NCBI RefSeq assembly: GCF_001592935.1
Contig: NZ_LRDB01000001.1
Coordinates: forward strand, 124,001 to 188,000
Length of the DNA stretch: 64,000 nucleotides
Reading direction: 5' to 3'
Source of the DNA: Roseivirga echinicomitans
GTDB lineage: Bacteria > Bacteroidota > Bacteroidia > Cytophagales > Cyclobacteriaceae
Of the stretch, positions 54,784 through 62,894 are shown one piece after another. The stretch's first letter is position 1. The number at the start of each line of letters is the position of its first letter. Below the pieces are notes generated by a model. The model was not told the origin of the DNA and did no database searches. It worked only from the letters and a program-made list of their open reading frames with translations. Made by a program: the position numbers and the translations under genes.

Positions 54784-56280
54784 ATGGGAATACGGTCGAT
54801 ACTTAGCAAACCTTTGGCAGCCTACATGGCAGCGCAACAGCGCAAGTGGTCTTTGAACCCTAGCGCTTCTCAGGCCAAAGTTTTTAAGCAAAACATCAAA
54901 GCTGCAAGCCAAACGGTTTTTGGCAAAGACCATAATTTTGATAGCATCAAAACCTATGATGATTTTAAGAAAAATGTACCCATTCGCGATTACGAAGAGC
55001 TCAAACCTTATGTAGAAAAGATCCTTCAGGGTGAGGCCGATGTCCTTTGGCCGGGCAAGCCCGCCTACTTTGCGAAAACCTCAGGCACCACCTCGGGTAC
55101 CAAGTACATTCCTATTACAAAAGACTCCATTCCCAACCATATTGGCAGTGCACGAGATGCGATATTGAGCTATGTGGCCGAAACAGGTAAATCGAAGTTT
55201 CTAGACAACAAGCTAATCTTTTTATCGGGTAGTCCAGAAACCTATAAAACTGCGGGAATCAATACGGGGCGACTTTCAGGAATTGTGAATCATCACGTGC
55301 CAGGCTATTTGCGTAGTAACCAAATGCCGAGTTACGAAACCAATTGCATTGAAGATTGGGAACAGAAACTGGACGCTATTATTGACGAAACGCTCGATCA
55401 GCCCATGAGCTTGATCTCGGGCATTCCGCCCTGGGTACAAATGTATTTCGATCGTATTCAGGCCAGAACTGGAAAGAAGATAAAAGACATTTTCCCTGAA
55501 TTCGAACTCTTTATTTATGGTGGAGTAAATTTTGAACCCTACCGCCAAAAGTTGTTCGAAACGATAGGGAAAGAAGTAGATAGCATTGAGTTATACCCTG
55601 CTTCCGAAGGCTTTATTGCCTATCAAGATTCTCAAAAAGAAAAGGGCTTATTGCTACTCTTAAATAGCGGCATCTTCTTCGAGTTTGTGCCAGCCGATGA
55701 ATATTTTAACGAAAACCCAACCCGTCTTTCCATTGACGATGTAGAGCTGGACAAAAACTACGCGCTCATTATCAATAACAATGCGGGGCTTTGGGGCTAT
55801 TCCATTGGTGATACCATAAAGTTTGTGTCGAAAGATCCGTATCGTATTGTGGTGTCGGGCCGAATCAAACATTTCATCTCTGCCTTTGGCGAACATGTGA
55901 TTGGCGAAGAGGTAGAAAAAGCCATGCAATATGCGGTTGAACAACAGCCAGGAACTGAATTGGTGGAGTTTACAGTAGCACCTAACGTAGCACCCAAAAG
56001 CGGTTTGCCACTGCACGAATGGTACATAGAATTTGCCAATGAACCTTCTGATTTGGAGGCCTTTGAAAAAGACCTAAATTTGCAGCTTCGAAAACTGAAT
56101 TCTTACTACGATGATTTAATTTCGGGGAGCATTCTAAAAAATCTGGAAGTAAAATCATTGTCGCGCGATGCTTTCAGAAATTACATGAAATCGCAGGGCA
56201 AGTTAGGTGGGCAAAATAAAGTACCTCGCCTTTCAAACGACCGTAAACTTGCGGATGCACTTTTACATTATCTGAAATAG
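54784..56280 (+). CDS. GH3 auxin-responsive promoter family protein (acyl-adenylating)
   Basis: A bacterial GH3 protein of 498 residues of the ANL adenylation superfamily; plant members join amino acids to acyl hormones. The bacterial role is unknown. Visible: phosphate loop FAKTSGTTSGTKYIP, LYPASEGFIAYQD (adenine binding), GYSIGDTIKFVS and SGRIKHFISAFGEHV. The frame extends to TTG 54775, but that codon is inside the -7 motif, so ATG is the start. The next gene, dxr, follows by 11 bases. Confidence 0.9.
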   Translation: MGIRSILSKPLAAYMAAQQRKWSLNPSASQAKVFKQNIKAASQTVFGKDHNFDSIKTYDDFKKNVPIRDYEELKPYVEKILQGEADVLWPGKPAYFAKTSGTTSGTKYIPITKDSIPNHIGSARDAILSYVAETGKSKFLDNKLIFLSGSPETYKTAGINTGRLSGIVNHHVPGYLRSNQMPSYETNCIEDWEQKLDAIIDETLDQPMSLISGIPPWVQMYFDRIQARTGKKIKDIFPEFELFIYGGVNFEPYRQKLFETIGKEVDSIELYPASEGFIAYQDSQKEKGLLLLLNSGIFFEFVPADEYFNENPTRLSIDDVELDKNYALIINNNAGLWGYSIGDTIKFVSKDPYRIVVSGRIKHFISAFGEHVIGEEVEKAMQYAVEQQPGTELVEFTVAPNVAPKSGLPLHEWYIEFANEPSDLEAFEKDLNLQLRKLNSYYDDLISGSILKNLEVKSLSRDAFRNYMKSQGKLGGQNKVPRLSNDRKLADALLHYLK

Positions 56281-56291
56281 TTAAGCAATAC

Positions 56292-57455
56292 GTGGAAGAA
56301 ATTAAGAAGAAGCACATTGCCATTTTGGGCTCAACTGGCTCTATCGGCACGCAAGCCTTAGAGGTGATTCAAGCCAATCCAGACCGTTTTCAGGTGGAAG
56401 TGCTTACCGCACAAAACAACTGCGATTTACTGATTGAACAGGCCATTGCCTTCAAACCGAATGCGGTGGTCATTGGCAATGAGAATCATTACGACAAAGT
56501 TTTTGACGCCTTAGATCGCCTTGACATAAAGGTTTACGCTGGCGAAAATGCACTGTCATCTGTCGTGCAAATGGACAGCATTGATTTGGTCCTTACCGCT
56601 TTGGTGGGTTATGCTGGGCTGAAACCTACCATAAAAGCCATTGAAAGCGGAAAGCCAATTGCCTTGGCCAATAAAGAAACCATGGTCGTAGCGGGTGAAC
56701 TGGTGACCGCCTTGGCCGAACAACATGGGGTGAATATTTACCCAGTAGATTCTGAGCATTCAGCTATTTTTCAGTGCTTGGTGGGAGAATTTCATAACCC
56801 CATCGAAAAAATCATACTTACTGCCTCTGGTGGCCCTTTCCGAGGAAAAGATACCAACTTCCTGAAAACAGTAACGAAAGAACAAGCCTTGAAACACCCG
56901 AACTGGGACATGGGCGCCAAAATCACAATTGATTCTGCTTCCTTGATGAATAAAGGGCTTGAGGTAATTGAAGCCAAGTGGCTCTTCAACCTAAAGCAAG
57001 AGCAAATAGAAGTCATTGTGCATCCGCAATCTATTATTCATTCGATTGTGCAGTTTGAAGACGGTAGTATGAAGGCACAAATGGGTTTGCCAGACATGAA
57101 GTTGCCTATTCAGTTTGCCATGACCTATCCTGAAAGAATCAAAACCGACTTCCCAAGATTCGATTTTTTGAATTATCCTGCCCTTACTTTTGAGCAGGCC
57201 GATACAAAGACTTTCCGTAACTTGGCCCTGGCGTTTGAGGCCCTTAAACAAGGCGGAAACATGTCTTGTATACTAAATGCTGCCAATGAAGTGGCAGTAG
57301 AAAAATTCCTTAAAGATGAAATCAGCTTCCTAGGAATGTCCGATGTAGTTGAAGCTTGTATGCAAAAGGTATCTTTTGTTAAAAGGCCAACGTATGAGGA
57401 CTATGTCTTTACCGATGAGGAGACGAGAAAAATAGCATTTGAACACATAATTTAA
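56292..57455 (+). CDS. dxr: 1-deoxy-D-xylulose 5-phosphate reductoisomerase
   Basis: The NADPH-dependent second enzyme of the non-mevalonate isoprenoid pathway. It has 387 residues, normal. NADPH motif HIAILGSTGSIGTQALEVI is at the N-terminus, ALANKETMVVAGE and PVDSEHSAIFQC hold metal ligands, and TIDSASLMNKGLEVIEAKWL is the conserved substrate loop. The start codon is GTG. It precedes rseP by 3 bases, the same order as in many bacteria. Confidence 0.97.
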   Translation: MEEIKKKHIAILGSTGSIGTQALEVIQANPDRFQVEVLTAQNNCDLLIEQAIAFKPNAVVIGNENHYDKVFDALDRLDIKVYAGENALSSVVQMDSIDLVLTALVGYAGLKPTIKAIESGKPIALANKETMVVAGELVTALAEQHGVNIYPVDSEHSAIFQCLVGEFHNPIEKIILTASGGPFRGKDTNFLKTVTKEQALKHPNWDMGAKITIDSASLMNKGLEVIEAKWLFNLKQEQIEVIVHPQSIIHSIVQFEDGSMKAQMGLPDMKLPIQFAMTYPERIKTDFPRFDFLNYPALTFEQADTKTFRNLALAFEALKQGGNMSCILNAANEVAVEKFLKDEISFLGMSDVVEACMQKVSFVKRPTYEDYVFTDEETRKIAFEHII

Positions 57456-57458
57456 TTA

Positions 57459-58766
57459 ATGGAAACTATAGTACAGATTGCTCAGCTATTGCTGGCCCTA
57501 TCAATTCTGGTAGGAATTCACGAAGCAGGCCACATGCTTGCCGCTCGTTTCTTTGGAATGAAAGTGGAGAAATTCTTCATTGGCTTTCCTCCAACCATAT
57601 TCAGTTTCAAAAAAGGAGATACAGAATACGGTTTAGGTGCTATTCCTCTTGGAGGCTTTGTTAAAATATCTGGGATGATCGATGAATCCATGGATAAAGA
57701 GCAAATGAAACAAGAGCCTCAGCCATGGGAGTTCCGTTCTAAACCAGCTTGGCAGCGTTTAATCGTTATGTTGGGTGGAATTATCGTCAATGTAATTGCC
57801 GGTATCATTGCCTTCGTAATTCTTACCTACAACCAAGGTGAAGCTTATATTCCAGCCAAATTCACAAAAGAATACGGTGTAGTGGCTGGAGAAATTGCTC
57901 AGGAAGTTGGCTTCCAAACGGGTGATAAAGTAATCATGGTCAATGGTGCCGATTATGACCGTTTTGGTGACATCGCCAGCGGAACAACATTGCTCACTAC
58001 GGATGGCTACTGGACTGTTGACCGTAACGGACAGCAACTGGACCTTCCAATTCCGAAAGGCTTTTTAAATAACCTGAGTGATGAAGACTTTCAGTTGAAG
58101 TTCTTAGAGCCAAGACAGCTTTCAATGGTAGGTGGCCTTCAAAAAGGCTTTGATATTCCATTACAGGAAGGCGACAAAATTTTGAAAGCCAATGGCGTTG
58201 AAGTTCAGTATTACGACCAATTGAGGTCGGAAATGGAAAACTATGCGGGTCAAAATGTTGCCTTTTTAATCGAGAGAAATGGGCAAGAAATGACTGTAAA
58301 CCTTGATGTAAATGAGGAGACTCAAATCGGTATTGCATTGCCCTCTGCTTTCGAAATAGACGAATACACTTTGGCCGAAGCCATTCCAAGAGGTACTTCA
58401 AAAGCATTTGGCGCAGTAATTCTTAACGCCAAGGCCATGGGCAAAATGTTCAAATTCAATGGCGAAATGTCTGCCAGAAATATGAGTGGCCCAATCGGTA
58501 TTGTCAACATGTTCCCTAAAACTTGGGACTGGAATGCATTCTGGGGGATCACAGGCTTTATTTCTATGGTATTGGCCTTTATGAACTTATTGCCAATTCC
58601 AGCATTGGATGGTGGACATGTAATGTTCCTACTTTTCGAAATGGTATCGGGCAAAGCGCCTTCAGACAGGTTCCTTGAAAATGCCCAAAAAGTGGGGATG
58701 ATCATTCTTCTTTTACTGATGGTATTTGTATTCGGAAATGATATTCTGAAGCTTTTCGGAATTTAG
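57459..58766 (+). CDS. rseP: site-2 protease RseP
   Basis: An intramembrane zinc metalloprotease that cleaves anti-sigma factors or signal peptides. It has 435 residues. The zinc motif is LVGIHEAGHMLAARFFGMKVEKF (HExxH), and the third ligand is in NLLPIPALDGGH near residue 387. At least four transmembrane helices and one or two PDZ-like regions between (about 125-290) are seen. In this organism it could process the anti-sigma-like protein near 33.4 kb or others. It ends with a terminator 26 bases downstream. Confidence 0.95.
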   Translation: METIVQIAQLLLALSILVGIHEAGHMLAARFFGMKVEKFFIGFPPTIFSFKKGDTEYGLGAIPLGGFVKISGMIDESMDKEQMKQEPQPWEFRSKPAWQRLIVMLGGIIVNVIAGIIAFVILTYNQGEAYIPAKFTKEYGVVAGEIAQEVGFQTGDKVIMVNGADYDRFGDIASGTTLLTTDGYWTVDRNGQQLDLPIPKGFLNNLSDEDFQLKFLEPRQLSMVGGLQKGFDIPLQEGDKILKANGVEVQYYDQLRSEMENYAGQNVAFLIERNGQEMTVNLDVNEETQIGIALPSAFEIDEYTLAEAIPRGTSKAFGAVILNAKAMGKMFKFNGEMSARNMSGPIGIVNMFPKTWDWNAFWGITGFISMVLAFMNLLPIPALDGGHVMFLLFEMVSGKAPSDRFLENAQKVGMIILLLLMVFVFGNDILKLFGI

Positions 58767-58791
58767 ACTGAACCAAAAATTTTAATGAATG

Positions 58792-58819
58792 AAGGCACCT
58801 CACAAGGGTGCCTTTTTTT
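58792..58819 (+). terminator. rho-independent terminator after rseP
   Basis: AAGGCACC pairs with GGTGCCTT over 7 bases, followed by TTTTT. Confidence 0.8.
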
Positions 58820-58972
58820 ACTTGGCAATAAAACCATCAATACTTGTATATATATTCCATAAAAGGAAAAAACAAGAGTCATTAAATTCAATATATTTAT
58901 AGTCAACAGTCAAAAAAGTAACTGGTAAATAACGTTCTAGGTATTAGAATAACATTTCCTGAAAAAGTAAAA

Positions 58973-60298
58973 ATGATTGAAAAAGATATAATTGAGAAAG
59001 CAAAAAGGAAAATACCTAAATGGTTTAATTCTCCCAATCAGATAGGTAGTCAAATTGTAATTAATTATATGGAACTTTTGAATGGAAAGAGTTCTATTAG
59101 TCTTTCTGACCTGGAGAATAAATGTAAAAACATTGAGACCTTCAATACTAATTTCACTCAACTGTCAGGTAAAGGACAAAAAAATCATGCTAAAATATTC
59201 GTCCGAAACGGCTCAATAGTAACACTTTGGGAACCAATTGCAAATTTCTTAAAAAGCGAATACGAAAAATATAAAAGTACGAATTTCAAACCGGTAATTA
59301 TTGCAAATATTAGTTACAATCCCACAGGGTGGAGGAGTTTGTATTTGAATCCCAAAGCTAGCCATAGTTATGCAACTGAATTCCCAGGACATGAATCTCT
59401 CAATTTTAATTTTGATAAAAAGGGAGTTGATACTTCAAATGAAGTTTATGGCTTTGTTCAATGGACAGCCGACCCTAAATTCTTTAATAAAGGCGGAACT
59501 ATAATATTTTATTCGCGGAATACAGATACCAGAAAAGGGCAAATTGTTGGAATTTATTGTAACACAGAGATTCTAAATCATCACAAGTATATAGACTGGA
59601 AAGGTTTTGAGAATAATGAAATTGGATTCAATTTGAAAGCACAAAAGGACCTTTCTATGTTGTTTCCAATCCCATTAGATGCTAATAATTATAAGGAGTC
59701 AAAGAAAAAAAGACTAGTTGGACAAATTGGATATTCATATTACAGAAATGAAATTGCTGAAGTAATTATTAAAGATCAATTATATGAATTAAGTAAAAGT
59801 GGTGTTCAAAAAAATGAATTCGATAAACTAAAAAATATTTTTTCTTTCATATCTGGAAAGTCATTAGACGAAAACATTTTCGACTATGACTTAAAGCAGC
59901 AAGATGAATTAGTTGAGCTTTTAAGTTCAGATAAAAGTCAAATTATTACAGACTTAAAAAATCTTGATAAAGACGAAACAGAAACCGTTACAATCAATCA
60001 GAAAGTTTATAAAAGAGACAACAAAACTCTTGCACAAATAAAAATTTTAAGAGATTTCGAATGTCAAATATGTAGCAAGAAGATAAAAAAAGAAAAGGGT
60101 GGTTTTTACATTGAAGCAGCTCATATAAAACCAAAGAACAAAAAGGGTAAGGAGACGCCAGACAATATTTTGATTTTGTGTCCAAACCACCATAAAGAGT
60201 TTGACTATGGTTCAAGAACAATAATTAATCACACCAAGGATTTTATTGAATTTATAATGAATGGAGTATTATATAAATTGAACTTAAGAATAGAATAA
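58973..60298 (+). CDS. HNH endonuclease with PUA-like middle domain
   Basis: It has 441 residues and is clearly more AT-rich than its neighbours, suggesting transfer. The C-terminus is an HNH nuclease: CQIC near 364, the catalytic AAHIKPK near 380, then ILCPNHHKEFD near 402. The middle (about 105-215) carries NISYNPTGWRSLY, PGHESLNF, VYGFVQW and GTIIFYSRNTDTRKGQIVGIY, which resembles the PUA/EVE/SRA fold that reads modified bases. The N-terminal 100 residues are unassigned. Best guess: a nuclease cutting modified DNA, acting in phage defence. There is no partner methylase gene here. Confidence 0.7.
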   Translation: MIEKDIIEKAKRKIPKWFNSPNQIGSQIVINYMELLNGKSSISLSDLENKCKNIETFNTNFTQLSGKGQKNHAKIFVRNGSIVTLWEPIANFLKSEYEKYKSTNFKPVIIANISYNPTGWRSLYLNPKASHSYATEFPGHESLNFNFDKKGVDTSNEVYGFVQWTADPKFFNKGGTIIFYSRNTDTRKGQIVGIYCNTEILNHHKYIDWKGFENNEIGFNLKAQKDLSMLFPIPLDANNYKESKKKRLVGQIGYSYYRNEIAEVIIKDQLYELSKSGVQKNEFDKLKNIFSFISGKSLDENIFDYDLKQQDELVELLSSDKSQIITDLKNLDKDETETVTINQKVYKRDNKTLAQIKILRDFECQICSKKIKKEKGGFYIEAAHIKPKNKKGKETPDNILILCPNHHKEFDYGSRTIINHTKDFIEFIMNGVLYKLNLRIE

Positions 60299-60332
60299 TA
60301 TCCTGCAGAAGAGTAGACGGCCTACAAACTCA

Positions 60333-60348
60333 GTTTCAAACCGATAAC
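60333..60348. repeat. direct repeat, left copy
   Basis: GTTTCAAACCGATAAC, 15 of 16 identical to 60700-60715. The pair brackets the RhuM remnant. Confidence 0.5.
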
Positions 60349-60381
60349 TTAACCAATACCCTTTGAAAGGCTAATCTCAAA

Positions 60382-60400
60382 TAGTTTTGTAGTAAATTTG
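60382..60400 (+). promoter_or_regulatory. two tandem -7 promoter motifs before the RhuM remnant
   Basis: TAGTTTTG (60382-60389) and TAAATTTG (60393-60400) are both exact TAnnTTTG, 28-39 bases before the ATG. Confidence 0.4.
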
Positions 60401-60428
60401 GTATACGGAATTACAAATTAGGACTAGC

Positions 60429-60629
60429 ATGAGCGGTGAAATTCTGATATACAAAAACCAAGACGGCAATATCAAAATAGATGTCCGCTTAGAGAATGAA
60501 ACTGTTTGGCTTACTCAGGCACAAATGGGGCTATTGTTCGGCAAAGACAAACGCACCATCAGCGAGCATATTGGTAATATTTTCAGTGAAGGTGAATTGA
60601 TCGAAAATTCAGTTGTCCGGAATTTCTAA
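60429..60629 (+). pseudogene. truncated RhuM-family virulence protein remnant
   Basis: The 66 codons match the N-terminus of RhuM-family proteins, with ILIYKNQDGNIKIDVRLENE, VWLTQAQMGLLFGKDKRTI and SEHIGNIFSEGELIENS. Full-length relatives are roughly 250-350 residues and continue past this point. Here a stop follows VVRNF, after which ITAENRRKL still reads plausibly in frame before the similarity ends. The helix-turn-helix-like N-terminus could still be made. Genes of this type travel with restriction and defence loci, fitting the HNH gene just upstream. Confidence 0.75.
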
Positions 60630-60699
60630 ATAACTGCCGAAAATCGTAGAAAACTATGCCCCATCTTGCCCATCAGTATATAAGGTGTAATTAAAGCTG

Positions 60700-60715
60700 G
60701 TTTCAAACCGATCAC
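60700..60715. repeat. direct repeat, right copy
   Basis: GTTTCAAACCGATCAC, copy of the repeat at 60333-60348 with one change. Confidence 0.5.
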
Positions 60716-60738
60716 TCACTGCGTGAATTCTTATGCTT

Positions 60739-62727
60739 TTAGTGGTTTCCCCCCTCTTCCTGCGCCTCTCTATAAATTTCAAACTCTACCCTGCGGTTCA
60801 CTGCTCGGTCTTCATCCGTTTTCTCTTCTTTAACAATCGGCCTTTGGCTGCCGTAGCCAATGGCATTAATGCGTTCGGCACCTACTCCGCCATCCACAAT
60901 CCAAGTCTTAATCGATCGGGCCCTTTGTTGAGATAAAGCCAAGTTCAGAATTGGTTCGCCACTGGAATCGGTATGGCCAGACACATTCAATTTAAACGAG
61001 GGGTGATCAATTAAGAAGTCGACCACTTTCTTCAGGTCACTTTCCATGTTGGGGAGAATATCTGATTTTCCATTTTCAAATTCCAGAGAGGCAAATTCAA
61101 TTTTACTGGCCACGCGCTCCACAATGCCTTCATATTCGGTGTCGCCATCCAGGAAAAACATCTTTTCTAGTCGGAAGAAATCATCTCCTTGAATCACCAC
61201 CAGGTAATTTCTTTGATTGATCAAATCGAACTCAAAAGTCCCGTCTTCTCTGGCGAATTTTGGGGCCACTTCCACACCATCGTCCAAATCAATAATCGAC
61301 ACCACCATGTTTTGGGGGATTTTCCCTGTCACGCTTTGTATTCGCCCCATAAAGCGGGTGGTGGCCAAAGGTTGCCCACCCATGGGTAAGGGAAAAGAAA
61401 AGAGGTCTAGGTTTTTCATGCTCTTTTCCTCTGAGCGCGAGTAAAAAATATCTTTCGAGGCCTTATCAATTGTAAAGTAAAACTCCGTTCCAGGGCCATT
61501 CACTAAAGGCCCAATATTGATCGGTTCCGAAAAGTTGACTCCCTCTTTATAGGTTTTGTAGATGTCGTAATCTCCAAAATTCAACAAATGACCGTTGCTA
61601 CTAAAGTAAAGCACATTGTGTTCTGGATGATAAAAAGGACTTACTTCATTCTGACGCGTATTGACAACGGGTCCTAAGTTCTGAGGCTGCGTCCATTTGT
61701 TTTGCCGATCCTTATAGGTGTAATACAAATCGGCCAAGCCAAAACCTCCTTGTCGGTCAGATGAAAAATAAAGCGTGTCTTCCGTAGGCGAAAGTGTAGG
61801 GTGCGAATCCCAACCCTTTGAATTAATCAATTCCCCCATGTTTTTGGGTTCCGTCCAAAGGCTGTCGCCTTGAAAAACGGAAGTATACAAATCGCAATTG
61901 CCATAACTATCGGGCGCAGCGCAGCGCGAGAAGAAAATGGTTTTTCCATCTTTGGTCATTGCTGCAGAACCTTCGTTGTATTTGCTATTGATGGCTTCAA
62001 AAGGTTTGGCTTCTCCCCAGCCATTTCCAGTACTCTGGGCTATAAAAATGTCCTCGTTGCTAATTACTTTAATGCCCTCGTTGTGTGCATTCCTTTTGGA
62101 GGTGAACAATAAAATCTCATCGCCTTTGGCTACGCTTGGCGCGTAGTCCTCAAATAAAGAATTGATTTGATTGCCCATGGTGGTAAGCACCCCGCGCGGA
62201 GGAATGAGCGTGTCCACTTGTCTTCGGTATTCCACCAGCTCGTAATAGTATTCCAATGGAACATAACGCTCCCTTTTATTGGGGTTGAGGGAATCGTAAC
62301 GCGCGAGCACTTCTTCAATCGGAAGCCCCCTTCTGTGGTGTTTCAGCACAAGACTATAAAGCGGCCTGGCCTGATCTATGGTTCCGAAAACCTCGGTAAG
62401 TTTCGCCAACATCCAGAGGTAATAAGTTTGATAAGCGAAGTTCTGAATACCGAAATTGGACACATACTCCCTCAGTTCAGGGTACAGTTCCTTCCAGTTC
62501 TCCTCCCTATCCAGTTTATCAATTCTTTTAAGCTGCTTATCGTTGGTGTAAAGCCCAACCTTGTTTATATTTCTGAAAATGATGTCTGTAACTTCAACCG
62601 ATACCGAATCAGAATTCAATTCTAAAAGCTCAGTTTTCTTGTTGTCTTTCTTCTTTTTGAAAAACTGCCCATGTACTGTAGAACTACAGCACAACAGTAC
62701 GACCGCAATGAGGAATATCGGTCTCAT
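60739..62727 (-). CDS. OmpA-family outer-membrane protein with PD40 repeats
   Basis: It has 662 residues. The signal peptide is MRPIFLIAVVLLCCSSTVHG, so the start is ATG 62727 and not the frame start at 62793, which would precede it with a basic stretch and overlap the promoter. The N-terminal part (about 30-220) is helical and TPR-like. The middle has WD40/PD40 beta-propeller repeats (KTIFFSRC, DTLYFSSDRQGGFG, NVLYFSSNGH). The last 120 residues are an OmpA peptidoglycan-binding domain, SGHTDSSGEPILNLALSQ, RARSIKTW, and NRRVEFEIY. It probably links the outer membrane to peptidoglycan. A sigma-54-type promoter lies upstream. Confidence 0.9.
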   Translation of the reverse strand: MRPIFLIAVVLLCCSSTVHGQFFKKKKDNKKTELLELNSDSVSVEVTDIIFRNINKVGLYTNDKQLKRIDKLDREENWKELYPELREYVSNFGIQNFAYQTYYLWMLAKLTEVFGTIDQARPLYSLVLKHHRRGLPIEEVLARYDSLNPNKRERYVPLEYYYELVEYRRQVDTLIPPRGVLTTMGNQINSLFEDYAPSVAKGDEILLFTSKRNAHNEGIKVISNEDIFIAQSTGNGWGEAKPFEAINSKYNEGSAAMTKDGKTIFFSRCAAPDSYGNCDLYTSVFQGDSLWTEPKNMGELINSKGWDSHPTLSPTEDTLYFSSDRQGGFGLADLYYTYKDRQNKWTQPQNLGPVVNTRQNEVSPFYHPEHNVLYFSSNGHLLNFGDYDIYKTYKEGVNFSEPINIGPLVNGPGTEFYFTIDKASKDIFYSRSEEKSMKNLDLFSFPLPMGGQPLATTRFMGRIQSVTGKIPQNMVVSIIDLDDGVEVAPKFAREDGTFEFDLINQRNYLVVIQGDDFFRLEKMFFLDGDTEYEGIVERVASKIEFASLEFENGKSDILPNMESDLKKVVDFLIDHPSFKLNVSGHTDSSGEPILNLALSQQRARSIKTWIVDGGVGAERINAIGYGSQRPIVKEEKTDEDRAVNRRVEFEIYREAQEEGGNH

Positions 62728-62755
62728 CTTTTTCAAGTGTTTTTTTGTCTTTTTT

Positions 62756-62771
62756 GGCAAAAGATGTACCA
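62756..62771 (-). promoter_or_regulatory. sigma-54-type promoter for the OmpA-family gene
   Basis: Minus strand reads TGGTAC-ATCTT-TTGCC, with GG and GC spaced by 10 bases as in -24/-12 promoters (consensus TGGCAC-N5-TTGCA). Transcription would start near 62745, leaving an 18-base leader to the ATG. Confidence 0.5.
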
Positions 62772-62823
62772 AAGAACGTGTATTTCGCCACAATTAAAAA
62801 ACCGTTCATGACACTTTGCTGTT

Positions 62824-62839
62824 TGGCACACGGCTTGCA
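62824..62839 (+). promoter_or_regulatory. sigma-54-type promoter for lon
   Basis: TGGCACACGGCTTGCA matches TGGCAC-N5-TTGCA at every defined base. Transcription would start near 62850, about 45 bases before the lon ATG. Confidence 0.65.
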
Positions 62840-62872
62840 ATTTAGGACGTCCAAATTTATTTAAGCACAAAC

Positions 62873-62887
62873 GTGTCATTCTGGCAC
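62873..62887. promoter_or_regulatory. palindromic operator-like site in the lon leader
   Basis: GTGTCA-TTC-TGGCAC is a near-perfect inverted repeat (5 of 6 pairs) between the promoter and the lon start. A TGACAC half-site lies upstream at 62809-62814. It could bind a regulator; its identity is unknown. Confidence 0.35.
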
Positions 62888-62894
62888 TTTATAT

